DNA of 64,000 bases from Pseudomonadota bacterium (GCA_002747455.1 PDPG01000044.1:33292-97291), one strand, 5' to 3'; numbered from the stretch's first letter, positions 36,801 through 46,378 are shown. Program-made: numbers and translations. Notes: generated by a model not told the origin, from the letters alone.

Positions 36801-38933
36801 GTAATGTTCACTGCCGCACAGGCAGCTTAGAAACGGCAGTGATGGTGTTAATAATCTCTTCCATTGTTCACTGCCGCACAGGCAGCTTAGAAATGAAAAG
36901 GCGCATGGGAATCCATCAATGCTTGCGTTCACTGCCGCACAGGCAGCTTAGAAAAGATACCCGGCACGCTACCCGGCACGCTACCCGTTCACTGCCGCAC
37001 AGGCAGCTTAGAAAATACTCGCCAGACGTTACCAACCAGCCTATACGTTCACTGCCGCACAGGCAGCTTAGAAAACTAATATACAAGTATATAAGCATCT
37101 TCTTATGTTCACTGCCGCACAGGCAGCTTAGAAATTTAGACAGTGCATCTAGCGTTAACAGCAAGTGTTCACTGCCGCACAGGCAGCTTAGAAAGCTGCG
37201 TTTGTTGCGTCGATGTGTGTAGACTAGTTCACTGCCGCACAGGCAGCTTAGAAATATCGACGCTTGCCTACCAGCTGCGTTTGTTGGTTCACTGCCGCAC
37301 AGGCAGCTTAGAAAGTTTTGACATGCGGTCAGCTCAGACACCACCCGTTCACTGCCGCACAGGCAGCTTAGAAACACGCCCACGCGCACGCACGCGCCCA
37401 CACGCCGTTCACTGCCGCACAGGCAGCTTAGAAAAGTGGCGGTGTGGTAAGCCTGACTGTGGTCGGGTTCACTGCCGCACAGGCAGCTTAGAAAATAACA
37501 ACCAGCATCATAGAGTGAGTGTGTGTGTTCACTGCCGCACAGGCAGCTTAGAAAAGCACATACCCACAAACGTATGCCCACACTACGTTCACTGCCGCAC
37601 AGGCAGCTTAGAAAAGCCAATACCAGCTAATAAACAGTTAAATATCGTTCACTGCCGCACAGGCAGCTTAGAAAATGCTATCAGATTGCCGTGCAATGTC
37701 ACAGCTGGTTCACTGCCGCACAGGCAGCTTAGAAAGTTCGGTAATGGTGGTTCAGGCTCATAAAATCGTTCACTGCCGCACAGGCAGCTTAGAAAAGTTT
37801 GCACAGTAAGACCGCCGAAATGTTTGAGTTCACTGCCGCACAGGCAGCTTAGAAAATCAACAACAAGGAGGCCCATCATGGCTAACTGTTCACTGCCGCA
37901 CAGGCAGCTTAGAAAGGACAAGCATCGGCACATGAATAACACCGCCCGTTCACTGCCGCACAGGCAGCTTAGAAATCAAGATTATGGTTATGCAGGCTAA
38001 AACAATCGTTCACTGCCGCACAGGCAGCTTAGAAAATCATAGATCCAGAACAAAATGAATAGCTTACGTTCACTGCCGCACAGGCAGCTTAGAAAAACTA
38101 CGGGCGTGCGTTGGAATGGAGCCAACAGTTCACTGCCGCACAGGCAGCTTAGAAATCAAGATTATGGTTATGCAGGCTAAAACAATCGTTCACTGCCGCA
38201 CAGGCAGCTTAGAAAAGACCAAGGCTGAGATGGCTAAACGAAGAGCTGTTCACTGCCGCACAGGCAGCTTAGAAATTCAACATCGCAGTCTTTCTTACTA
38301 ACTAAATGTTCACTGCCGCACAGGCAGCTTAGAAATGTGTGCGGTTAATTCAACGTTTCGTGATCGGGTTCACTGCCGCACAGGCAGCTTAGAAAACACG
38401 TGGTTTTTGCTTATACTGACTCATCGCGTTCACTGCCGCACAGGCAGCTTAGAAAACTGCAGCTCCAGACAACTTGAGCCACATGACGTTCACTGCCGCA
38501 CAGGCAGCTTAGAAACGCCGAAATTATTCCCCCGGCGTCTGGTTTGCGTTCACTGCCGCACAGGCAGCTTAGAAATGTCTTCGGAGACTAAAAAAGAACT
38601 GGATAGTGTTCACTGCCGCACAGGCAGCTTAGAAATATACCCCTCTGCGCTCTCAATAATCGCCGGAGTTCACTGCCGCACAGGCAGCTTAGAAAATGAA
38701 GCGGCGATGATGCGCGACCTGCTGACTGTTCACTGCCGCACAGGCAGCTTAGAAATGACTTTGAGACAGAGCGTCCGTTCTGCGACTGTTCACTGCCGCA
38801 CAGGCAGCTTAGAAAATATCCGGGGCCAGGATCAATAATTTCTACGGGTTCACTGCCGCACAGGCAGCTTAGAAACATCACGGGTGATCGTACGAATCAC
38901 CACGCCAGTTCACTGCTACAGGCAACTTAGAAA
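33863..38933 (+). CRISPR. Type I-F CRISPR array, 85 repeats and 84 spacers
   Basis: A 28-bp repeat begins GTTCACTGCC and ends GCTTAGAAA; its stem is CTGCC / GGCAG around GCACA, the class processed by Cas6f. From 33863 there are 84 repeats that look identical, spaced at 60 or 61 bp, and one degenerate terminal repeat at 38908-38933 (two bases deleted, several changed). Counting by position gives 79 spacers of 32 nt and five of 33 nt. Spacer 69 (37976-38007) and spacer 72 (38156-38187) are identical. The array is read as transcribed rightward from the leader. The long protein-like frames across it are artefacts of the repeat lacking stop codons in several frames. Confidence 0.98.
38908..38933 (+). 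repeat. Degenerate terminal CRISPR repeat
   Basis: Reads GTTCACTGC-TACAGGCAAC-TTAGAAA, 26 bp, with the stem weakened. It marks the leader-distal, oldest end of the array. Confidence 0.9.
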
Positions 38934-38973
38934 TGTGGGTGGGTACTACCCCATTGAATTTGGGAGCGATTTC

Positions 38974-39042
38974 ATGACCCAGCACAGTAAAAAATACACT
39001 CAGATAGATGATGGGTCTATTGGATTAAATGAAGATAAGTGA
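38974..39042 (+). other. Short frame after the array (22 codons), doubtful
   Basis: ATG at 38974 preceded by GGGAG at 8 nt, ending TGA at 39040-39042. The product would start MTQHSKKYTQ. Too short to identify; it may be a relic of a gene once beside the array or chance. Confidence 0.2.
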
Positions 39043-39060
39043 ATAATGAGTGATGAAATG

Positions 39061-42000
39061 CTAAATATCCCGAATCAGTGCTAGCATTTCTTCAGCACTC
39101 AGACTGCCGCTCATATCACTGCCAGAGAGCAGGTTGTCGGCGAGATCACGTTTTTGTTGATGCAGTTTAATAATTTTCTGCTCAATCGTGTCTTCTGCAA
39201 CCAGACGATAGACTGTCACAGGGCGTGTTTGCCCGATGCGGTGGGCGCGGTCGGAGGCTTGGTCTTCTACGGCAGGATTCCACCACGGGTCCATATGTAT
39301 CACATAATCGGCTTCGGTGAGATTCAGACCGGAGCCACCTGCTTTCAGGCTAATCAGGAAGACATCGCCTTCACCGGCTTGGAACGCGTCTACACGTTCT
39401 TTACGCTGCGCCATACTGGTACTGCCATCCAGGTATTGGTAGTGAATACCTGTTTGATCCAAATGTTCACGAATTAGCGTTAAGTGTTTAACGAACTGAC
39501 TAAATACTAGCACTTTATGATTATTTTCTAACAACTCTTCCAGCAGGCTGGCGAATTGCTCCAGCTTGCTACTGGGGAGTGTGGTTTCTGGCATCACCAG
39601 GCGGGGGTTACAGCTGGCCAAGCGCAAACGGGTGATAGCAGCCAGAACTTTTAAGTGGTCGTTGCTTTCTTTGCTTCCAGGCTCCAGCCCTTCAAGTGCT
39701 TGTAGACGCACTGCCTCATATAAGGCACGTTCACCTTCGCTTAGTGGTATTTCCAGCGTAATTTCAGTACGCGGTGGTAATTCGTTCAGCACTTGAGATT
39801 TCGTCCGACGCAGCATAAATGGTTGAATCAGCTTTTTAAGTGCATCGCTGGCACCTTCATTCTTATCACGCTCAATCGGTATCATGAAGCGCTTCATAAA
39901 CTGTTCTTGATTGTGCAACAGACCCGGATTGAGGAAGCGGAATAAGCTCCACAACTCACCCAAATGATTTTCAATCGGTGTTCCTGTTGTCACTAATCTG
40001 AAATCAGCTTTGAGTTGGTGCGCGGTACGGGTTCGCTTTGCGCCAACATTCTTAATGGCCTGCGCTTCATCCAATACAATGGTCGTCCAGTGTGTATTGA
40101 TAAATAGCTCGGCATCCTGTTGCAGTAAGCCATAGCTACTGATAATCAGGTCTTGCGGGCCAGCATTGTTTAGCATCTCGGCACGCTCTTTACCACGATA
40201 GAAAAGAGGTTGTAATGTGGGTGCAAATTTCTTTGTTTCCGACATCCAGTTATTACAGACGGATGTTGGCGCCACCACCAAACTGGGGCCTTTAGCAGCG
40301 CGGTAAAGAATTAATGCCAAGGTCTGAATGGTTTTACCCAGTCCCATGTCATCGGCAAGACACGCACCAACGCCCCATTCTGCCAGGCGGCACAACCACT
40401 GATAGCCATGCTCCTGATAATCACGCAGATCAGTATTCAGGGTTGCCGGTACATCTGGCGTAAAGTTTTTAAGAGATTCCAGTTTGGCCAGGTGAGATGT
40501 CCACGCTTCATCGACAAAGCGCTCACCAATATCGTGAGTCAGGTCTTCAATGGCCAATGCCGCCAAATGACTCACGCGAATCTGGTTATGGTGCGTTTCA
40601 GATAGGCTATGAATAGCGCTGAGCTTTTTCTGTAGTTCTTTGGTGAGTGCAATATACTCCCCGTCACCCAGCTCAATAAAGCGACCGTTGGTGGACTTTG
40701 ATAGCTCCAGAATTTGTTGCAGTGTCAGCACCAAATCCTCATTGATAACGAGGCTGCCATCAAGCTGAAACCAGTCATCTGATTTATTGATATTCAGGCG
40801 CATACTGCTACCGTCAATATGCGACTCCACGCGTAGGGCTTCGCCTTCCGGCCAGGCAATTACCACTTCATCGCCCAGCTCACGTAATTGTTCCAATAGC
40901 TCCAGGCACGCTTGTGGGTCGTCAATCAGGTAGTCATCGTCGTAATTGGTGTCATCTTGCGTCAGAATTGGATTTTCCTGAATGATAGTAGCAAGTCGCT
41001 CAGCTTCCAGCTCCAGGTCGCGCTCGGTTTTAAACTTCTCGCCATAATGCTCGGTCACAAGTTTTCTACGCCCCTGAGCAGGGGGATATAGTGGGCCAAA
41101 GTTGCCAAATGGCTTAACCCGCAGTGTGGCACGAAGTCCTTCACCATAGGGTAATAAGTTGGCATGAATCCGTGAGTCTGACTCAACCGCTGTGGCATCG
41201 ACCACTCCTTCAAGATCCGACTGGATGCTGACCATTGGCGCTAACGAGCTCAGCGTTTCACGCAACTGGGATTCTGCTTCGCGGGGGATGACCAGCCCTT
41301 GCGCCAGAATGTCATGCAGGCGCATTACTTGTTCATTCTTGCGATAAATACACAGGCGGGCCGGTGTTTCCTTTTGTAACACATATTGATCGCTTGCTTT
41401 ACTGCTCAAAACCGGCGGATAAAAGCTGATGCGCAGTTGATCGCCTTCTTCATTAACCAGCAGTTCAAACTCACCCTGGACTACTTCCAATGGTGTCAGG
41501 CGTGACTGATCCCAGTACAGGGCAGGGTGGTTGACCAAAATAGTCCACGCCGCATTCATGTCGATGTAACAGCTCGCCGCACCCGATATGCCATCAAAAC
41601 TGGGGTGGTGTTGGATCAGATTACACAGCTCAATATCTTTGTCGCTGAGGAAGTCCAGCTCTGTGTATTCCAGCTTCAGGCGGCTTAATGACAATGTACG
41701 ACCCTTTGACCAGCCACCGTTGGCTTTACGCTTTTGCATTTTGGGTGACAGGCTGTAGTTGTCGTGTGAGTCTGTTTCCAGTAGCCAGATCAGGCGCTCT
41801 TCACTATGGCGAGAGGTTTGCAACTGATTGCCCGCCAGCATGTTCAGTGCGTCCAGCGTATGTTCCCATTTGGCTTTAGGTTGAACCAGGTTAAACAAGC
41901 TATGGGTGCCGAGTGACTCATGGCCTTGTTTGGCTAGTGTGGCATAATGTGCCTGCTGTTCCGTTGCGCCTAGTAGTGACAGTGCCTTGGCATACTCTGC

Positions 42001-43203
42001 CGCTAGCCAATGGTAATTGGCATCCGCAGACAGGGCGTGGCGCTCTTGCAGGCCTTGTAGGCAGGCATCATCCAGCGAATAACCCAGCCACTGAGTGAAA
42101 ATGCACAACAGCAACATATCCAACAGACCGGATGTATCTTCAGATTTTGGTGTAGCCAGACTAAACACGCCTGTGCTTAGCGAGTTCAGATATTGCTGCA
42201 ACAGGATGTGAACAGAGGAGTGCTGGTGCTTTGCCAGGACTGCGCGGGCAGTTTGCAAGTGTTGCGTATCACTGCTGCTTGCCAGCGCGAGCAAGGGCAG
42301 GCTGGTCAGCTCATCATCAAGGTTTAAAACAGCTTCCAGCTCATCCGTGTCAGGGTTCAGCGCGTCAATGGCAGCATTCGCACCATTTTTCACTAATTGC
42401 TGGATGCTCTTTAGTAGTGTCCGTGCTGGACTGATGTCATGTGGCTCATCGGCGGTATTCAGTGCCTCTAACTGGCCAGTCAGTAAGCAATACAGCGTGC
42501 GTGTTTCCAGAATTTGGTCGTGGGCATCGGTATTGTTAGCGCTGGATTGTTGCAGCATTTTCCATAATGGCTGCAAGTCTTGCAGTTTTTGCATGCCAGT
42601 ATATGCAAGGTCTTTGAAGGCGTCGCCTAAAATTTCCGGTGATAACGCATTCATAACCTCCGACTTAGGCGGTGTACCAAAAACAGTATCGTAGAAACCC
42701 TTGGCATCCAGCGGTGTATCGGTGTCTGAAAATTGCTGATAAATACTGAGTAGCGTTTGGCGTAACCGCTGGCGATCTCCCATATAAAGATAGATACGCG
42801 CGTAGGAAACACCATGATCAATATCTTGCCAGACGACCTCGCCATCAACCCGACGAGGCTCAAATGCGATCAGAATTTGCTCAGCATACGCATTGAAAAT
42901 ACCCTGTTGAATCGCGTCCAGTGTGATGTACTCACGCAGCGTATCGTTACAGGCAAAACGGTTGACTCCACTGGTGACCCAGCCGGCTTCTGTCAGATTT
43001 TCCAGGATCGGTTTTAAGCTGTGTAGATTAAAACTTTCATCACCAGCGGGATTGCGAATCCCCACTTTACGCGCACAAATCGCCAGAGGTGTTGCAGCGG
43101 TTGGGGCGTAAATGACCGATAATAGATGCAGTAGTGACTTTTCGAGATTGGGGAGTTGGTGAAAAGCGGACAGATCCAACCCTTCGGCGTTATTTTCAGT
43201 CAT
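39061..43203 (-). CDS. SNF2-family DEAD/DEAH-box ATPase, 1380 aa
   Basis: Large Swi2/Snf2 ATPase. The first 900 or so residues are a helical, uncharacterised region; the C-terminal third is the motor. LNTDLRDYQEHGYQWL leads to Walker A DDMGLGKTIQT near residue 950, motif Ia VVAPTSVCNNW, motif II DEAQAIKN near 1043, motif III TTGTPIENHLGELWSLF, and the helicase C domain with VFSQFVKHL, LISLKAGGSGLNLTEADYV in overlapping part and DRAHRIGQTRPVTVYRL near 1319. It is intact. Related proteins are widespread in bacteria with unclear roles in chromatin or stalled-complex remodelling. Its placement next to the array does not by itself make it a defence gene. Confidence 0.9.
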   Translation of the reverse strand: MTENNAEGLDLSAFHQLPNLEKSLLHLLSVIYAPTAATPLAICARKVGIRNPAGDESFNLHSLKPILENLTEAGWVTSGVNRFACNDTLREYITLDAIQQGIFNAYAEQILIAFEPRRVDGEVVWQDIDHGVSYARIYLYMGDRQRLRQTLLSIYQQFSDTDTPLDAKGFYDTVFGTPPKSEVMNALSPEILGDAFKDLAYTGMQKLQDLQPLWKMLQQSSANNTDAHDQILETRTLYCLLTGQLEALNTADEPHDISPARTLLKSIQQLVKNGANAAIDALNPDTDELEAVLNLDDELTSLPLLALASSSDTQHLQTARAVLAKHQHSSVHILLQQYLNSLSTGVFSLATPKSEDTSGLLDMLLLCIFTQWLGYSLDDACLQGLQERHALSADANYHWLAAEYAKALSLLGATEQQAHYATLAKQGHESLGTHSLFNLVQPKAKWEHTLDALNMLAGNQLQTSRHSEERLIWLLETDSHDNYSLSPKMQKRKANGGWSKGRTLSLSRLKLEYTELDFLSDKDIELCNLIQHHPSFDGISGAASCYIDMNAAWTILVNHPALYWDQSRLTPLEVVQGEFELLVNEEGDQLRISFYPPVLSSKASDQYVLQKETPARLCIYRKNEQVMRLHDILAQGLVIPREAESQLRETLSSLAPMVSIQSDLEGVVDATAVESDSRIHANLLPYGEGLRATLRVKPFGNFGPLYPPAQGRRKLVTEHYGEKFKTERDLELEAERLATIIQENPILTQDDTNYDDDYLIDDPQACLELLEQLRELGDEVVIAWPEGEALRVESHIDGSSMRLNINKSDDWFQLDGSLVINEDLVLTLQQILELSKSTNGRFIELGDGEYIALTKELQKKLSAIHSLSETHHNQIRVSHLAALAIEDLTHDIGERFVDEAWTSHLAKLESLKNFTPDVPATLNTDLRDYQEHGYQWLCRLAEWGVGACLADDMGLGKTIQTLALILYRAAKGPSLVVAPTSVCNNWMSETKKFAPTLQPLFYRGKERAEMLNNAGPQDLIISSYGLLQQDAELFINTHWTTIVLDEAQAIKNVGAKRTRTAHQLKADFRLVTTGTPIENHLGELWSLFRFLNPGLLHNQEQFMKRFMIPIERDKNEGASDALKKLIQPFMLRRTKSQVLNELPPRTEITLEIPLSEGERALYEAVRLQALEGLEPGSKESNDHLKVLAAITRLRLASCNPRLVMPETTLPSSKLEQFASLLEELLENNHKVLVFSQFVKHLTLIREHLDQTGIHYQYLDGSTSMAQRKERVDAFQAGEGDVFLISLKAGGSGLNLTEADYVIHMDPWWNPAVEDQASDRAHRIGQTRPVTVYRLVAEDTIEQKIIKLHQQKRDLADNLLSGSDMSGSLSAEEMLALIRDI

Positions 43204-43227
43204 AGAATATTTTATCAGGGTGCATTC

Positions 43228-43707
43228 TTAGGTATTTTTTAGTATACGCTGTTTGTCACGATTCCAGTCACGCTCTTTCGATGTGGCTCGTTTGTCGTGC
43301 AGTTGCTTACCTTTACCCAAGCCAATTTCGAGTTTTACTCGATTATTTTTCCAGTATAGTGCTAGCGGCACAACGGTATAGCCTTTGCGTTCAACCGAAG
43401 CGCCCAGACGAATAATCTCTTCGACGTGGAGTAGCAGCTTGCGCGTCCGTAGCGGATTTGCCGTGATGTGGGTGGATACAGTATTGAGTGGTGAGATATG
43501 TGCGTTGTTCAACCATGCCTCCCCCTGTTTGAGAAATACATAGCTTTCTTTGAGCTGCACTTTCCCCTCGCGGAGGCTCTTTACTTCCCAGCCTTCCAAC
43601 ACCAGACCCGCTTCATACGTGTCTTCAATAAAGTAATCGTGGCGCGCGACTTTGTTTAGTGCGATTGTTAAACCACCATGCCCTTTTTTCTTTTGCTTCT
43701 TAGCCAT
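43228..43707 (-). CDS. smpB: SsrA-binding protein SmpB
   Basis: Binds tmRNA and delivers it to stalled ribosomes for trans-translation. It is 159 aa. Family motifs: [39 protein letters not shown] in overlapping part, [10 protein letters not shown], and the basic C-terminal tail [18 protein letters not shown] that enters the mRNA channel. It is divergent from ratA, the standard arrangement. No tmRNA gene was recognised in the window. Confidence 0.97.
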   Translation of the reverse strand: MAKKQKKKGHGGLTIALNKVARHDYFIEDTYEAGLVLEGWEVKSLREGKVQLKESYVFLKQGEAWLNNAHISPLNTVSTHITANPLRTRKLLLHVEEIIRLGASVERKGYTVVPLALYWKNNRVKLEIGLGKGKQLHDKRATSKERDWNRDKQRILKNT

Positions 43708-43797
43708 CCGTGTATTATACCCCTAGCTCGGTGTGAACCGATACTGCAATTCGCCGATAAATTTCAGCCGTCTATATATTTCAGGAAAAAACTTGAT

Positions 43798-44235
43798 ATG
43801 CCCAGCATAAACCGTAGTGCATTGGTTCCTTTTAGTGCAGAGCAAATGTTCCAACTGGTCGATGATATATCTGCTTACCCTGAGTTTCTACCCTGGTGTG
43901 GGGGGGCAGAGGAGCATAAGCGCGATGAAACACAGGTGCAGGCGTCGGTCACCATACAAAAAGGTACGATAAATAAGGCGTTTACCACCTTAAATACCTT
44001 AGAAAAGCCACACTTAATTAAATTAACTTTACTGGATGGCCCATTTAAAAAATTACAAGGATTCTGGCGTTTTGATGAGTTTTCAGAAGACGCTTGCAAA
44101 GTCATTCTGAACCTTGAGTTTGAGTTTTCAAACCGGCTTGTGGGCATGGCGCTTGGCCCCGTGTTCAATCAAGTGGCCAACACTTTCGTGGACTCCTTTG
44201 TAGCACGTGCCAAGGTGGTTTATGGAAACGTTTGA
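43798..44235 (+). CDS. ratA: RatA family protein (START/coenzyme Q-binding fold)
   Basis: 145-residue SRPBCC-fold protein. E. coli RatA was described as inhibiting 70S association; mitochondrial Coq10 homologues bind ubiquinone, so the true role is open. Typical motifs: MPSINRSALVPFSAEQMF, DDISAYPEFLPWCGG, and LNLEFEFSNRLVGMALGPVFN. The start at 43798 gives the family length; a 40-codon upstream extension is unlikely as it would overlap the smpB start region. The stop overlaps ratB. Confidence 0.93.
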   Translation: MPSINRSALVPFSAEQMFQLVDDISAYPEFLPWCGGAEEHKRDETQVQASVTIQKGTINKAFTTLNTLEKPHLIKLTLLDGPFKKLQGFWRFDEFSEDACKVILNLEFEFSNRLVGMALGPVFNQVANTFVDSFVARAKVVYGNV

Positions 44236-44587
44236 AAGCAATACGAAAGTGAGCGCAGGGTCAGTAGCGGATGATTTGGTGAATGTTGAGCTGGTGTATG
44301 CACTACCTGAGCAACAGACCTTGCTGAGTTTTACTGTTCCAAAAGGCACGACCTTGGCACAGGGGATTACCCTATCAATGATTCAGGATCATTATCCCGA
44401 TTTGGATGTTGCGTCATTAAAAGCAGGTTTATTTGGAAAAATCGCTCCCGGCACACAAGTACTGCGTGATAAAGACCGTATTGAGCTTTACCGGCCACTC
44501 ATTGCCGACCCCAAAGAAGTGCGTAAGCAACGTGCCGAGGCTGGCAAGAAAATGAAAAAAGGTGGCGATAAAGGTGCTGCCGCCTAA
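44222..44587 (+). CDS. ratB: RnfH/RatB family ubiquitin-like protein
   Basis: Small beta-grasp (ThiS/ubiquitin-like) protein of 121 aa, partner of ratA in most gammaproteobacteria, function unknown. The core VELVYALPEQQTLLSFTVP, GLFGKIAPGTQVLRDKDRIELYRPLIADPKEVRKQRA (in part) is typical, followed by a Lys-rich tail. The ATG at 44222 overlaps the ratA stop by 14 bp. Its own stop shares one base with the holA start (TAATG). Confidence 0.9.
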   Translation: METFESNTKVSAGSVADDLVNVELVYALPEQQTLLSFTVPKGTTLAQGITLSMIQDHYPDLDVASLKAGLFGKIAPGTQVLRDKDRIELYRPLIADPKEVRKQRAEAGKKMKKGGDKGAAA

Positions 44588-45654
44588 TGAATGTCCACGC
44601 CGACCAACTCCTACCATTGCTTTCGTCTGATAACCCGCTTAGTCCTGTTTATTTACTCAGTGGTGATGAGCCACTGCAAATGTTGGAAGCTGCCGATGCA
44701 GTGCGTCGTGCGGCGCGTGAACAAGGTTATACAGAACGGGAAATTCTTCGGGTAGAAGCTGGTTTTGATTGGTCATCATTAAGCCAGGCAGCCGATGAAA
44801 TGTCGTTGTTTAGCCAGCAAAAAGTGTTGGACTTGCGGTTGGAGAAACAGTCCCCCGGCGCTAAGGGCAGCAAGGCTTTAGTGGAGTACACTAAGCGTCT
44901 GCCTGACGATAAAATCCTGCTCATTACTTGTCAGCGCATGGATGCTCGCCAGAAAAACAGTGCCTGGGCAAAAGCCCTGTCCAATGTGGGAGTCATGGTG
45001 CAGTTTTGGGATTTATCCTTACCGCAAACATTCGGCTGGGTGGCAAAACGCTTACGTCAGAAGGGGCTACAGCCCTCACAGGATGCGGTGAGATTACTAA
45101 CCGAACGTGTGGAAGGTAATTTACTGGCTGCGGCACAAGAGATTGATAAATTAAAGCTGCTGTTTGGCGAAGGTGACATTGGCGAGGCAGAGGTGCTGGA
45201 ATCTGTCAGTGACAGTGCGCGTTTTAGTGTGTTTGATTTGGCCACCGCCATTGCAGCGGCTGACAGCAAGCGCATACAGCATATTCTTTATCATTTACGC
45301 CATGAGGGGACGGCAACACCGTTAGTATTATGGGTATTAAGTGACTTGGTGACGCAGTTATCAGATGCGAGTCATATCCTCAGAAATGGTGGAAACGAAC
45401 AACAGGCGCTGAGCAAAATTCCTAAGCCAAGGCAGAAGATGTTGCAACCGGCTTTACGTCGTTTGCAGGCGGCAAACTGGCTGGAAATAACCGCAAAGGC
45501 GATCGAAGTGGACCGCCTGATTAAAGGGCTATGGCAAATTGAAAACAAGGGCGAGGCGAGGGTGTGGGTCGCTTTGCTGGATTTGAGTTTGCTACTGGCG
45601 GGCAGTGATTTACGGGCCGAAAACCACCCTCCTCAAAAATACACGCCCTTGTAA
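44587..45654 (+). CDS. holA: DNA polymerase III subunit delta
   Basis: Clamp-loader subunit that opens the beta clamp. 355 aa. Motifs: VYLLSGDEPLQMLEAADAVR at residues 18-37, LLDLRLEKQSPG-like VLDLRLEKQSPGAKG, and GNLLAAAQEIDKLKLL; the C-terminal collar domain includes ATPLVLWVLSDLV. It starts inside the ratB stop. Usually holA follows lptE; here it follows ratA-ratB, so the gene order has been rearranged. Confidence 0.93.
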   Translation: MNVHADQLLPLLSSDNPLSPVYLLSGDEPLQMLEAADAVRRAAREQGYTEREILRVEAGFDWSSLSQAADEMSLFSQQKVLDLRLEKQSPGAKGSKALVEYTKRLPDDKILLITCQRMDARQKNSAWAKALSNVGVMVQFWDLSLPQTFGWVAKRLRQKGLQPSQDAVRLLTERVEGNLLAAAQEIDKLKLLFGEGDIGEAEVLESVSDSARFSVFDLATAIAAADSKRIQHILYHLRHEGTATPLVLWVLSDLVTQLSDASHILRNGGNEQQALSKIPKPRQKMLQPALRRLQAANWLEITAKAIEVDRLIKGLWQIENKGEARVWVALLDLSLLLAGSDLRAENHPPQKYTPL

Positions 45655-45697
45655 AATGATCGGTCACAAGCACCTTTTGGTTTCAAAGGCGACCGCC

Positions 45698-46378
45698 TCA
45701 GCGTGAAATGGTGTAACGGGTTCCATTTTCACTTTCGACTACAAAATAGCCGGGGTGTGTTTCGAGCACTCTACCACCAGTGATTGCCAGCGAGTTTATC
45801 GTCGATAAGTCCTTAGCGGACTGAGTGATATTGTTCCCGTGCTCACGGTAGAGTTGCATCGAGCGATTAAAAAGTTGTTGATTGAGCCTTAACTGTTGCT
45901 GTAGTGCTCCTGCCAGCAATTGTTGTTCCCGTAAGTATCGTTGCTTCTCAGCCTTTACCTGAGCATCCAGTCGCGGATTATAACGTCGAATTACATCCGG
46001 TAATACCAGTTGTCCCCGACGATAACGTGGGAAGCGCCAGTTAAACATCATTTCACGGTAGAACTCATGGCGAGCGATGGCCTGCTGTTTCGGTTGGGGT
46101 CGGGCTTTCAGTCTATTCAGGTACGTCCGATATTTGTTGAATGCGTACATGACCGCCGCGGGGTCTTTGTCCCGTCGGAATAACTCTATCGCCCAGTTTT
46201 GTAGCTGGCGTTTTTCCGCTGGAGTGAAGGCATGCGCCGCGAGGTGCTGACCGGCAGCGAGCATGTTATTTAGTTTGGCTTGAGTAAGCTGATGGCTGCC
46301 TCTTTTAATGGGGAGGTCTGCGGCAAAGCTACAACTCAGCAGTGCCAGCAGAAAGAATAGTGCTATTCCTTTATACAT
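45698..46378 (-). CDS. Hypothetical exported protein
   Basis: I do not recognise this 226-residue protein. It has a signal peptide (MYKGIALFFLLALLSCSFA-A; a Cys four residues before the likely cut site is not a standard lipobox). The mature part is rich in Arg, Gln and Leu, with a basic helical middle (RLKARPQPKQQ, KAEKQRYLREQQLLAG) that could form a coiled coil and a short beta-like end (GYFVVESENGTRYTI). It stands alone between holA and hflD. Confidence 0.75.
   Translation of the reverse strand: MYKGIALFFLLALLSCSFAADLPIKRGSHQLTQAKLNNMLAAGQHLAAHAFTPAEKRQLQNWAIELFRRDKDPAAVMYAFNKYRTYLNRLKARPQPKQQAIARHEFYREMMFNWRFPRYRRGQLVLPDVIRRYNPRLDAQVKAEKQRYLREQQLLAGALQQQLRLNQQLFNRSMQLYREHGNNITQSAKDLSTINSLAITGGRVLETHPGYFVVESENGTRYTISR

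Noticed and set aside
34039..38881. Long repetitive open frames through the CRISPR array (for example units reading SLPHRQLR, HCRTGSLE or FLSCLCGSE)
   Set aside because: They are translations of the CRISPR repeat, which has no stop in several frames; they carry no independent coding signal.
25596..38933. A transposon-encoded type I-F3 (Tn7-like) CRISPR system
   Set aside because: cas1 and the cas2-cas3 fusion are present, Csy1 and Csy2 are separate, and there are no tns genes; this is a canonical I-F1 locus.
33863..38933. Self-targeting spacers matching genes in this window
   Set aside because: None seen when comparing spacers with the surrounding genes by eye; a full genome search was not possible.
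39061..43203. A DISARM or other named defence system based on the SNF2 gene
   Set aside because: No methyltransferase, DUF1998 or phospholipase partner genes are nearby; both flanks are housekeeping genes.
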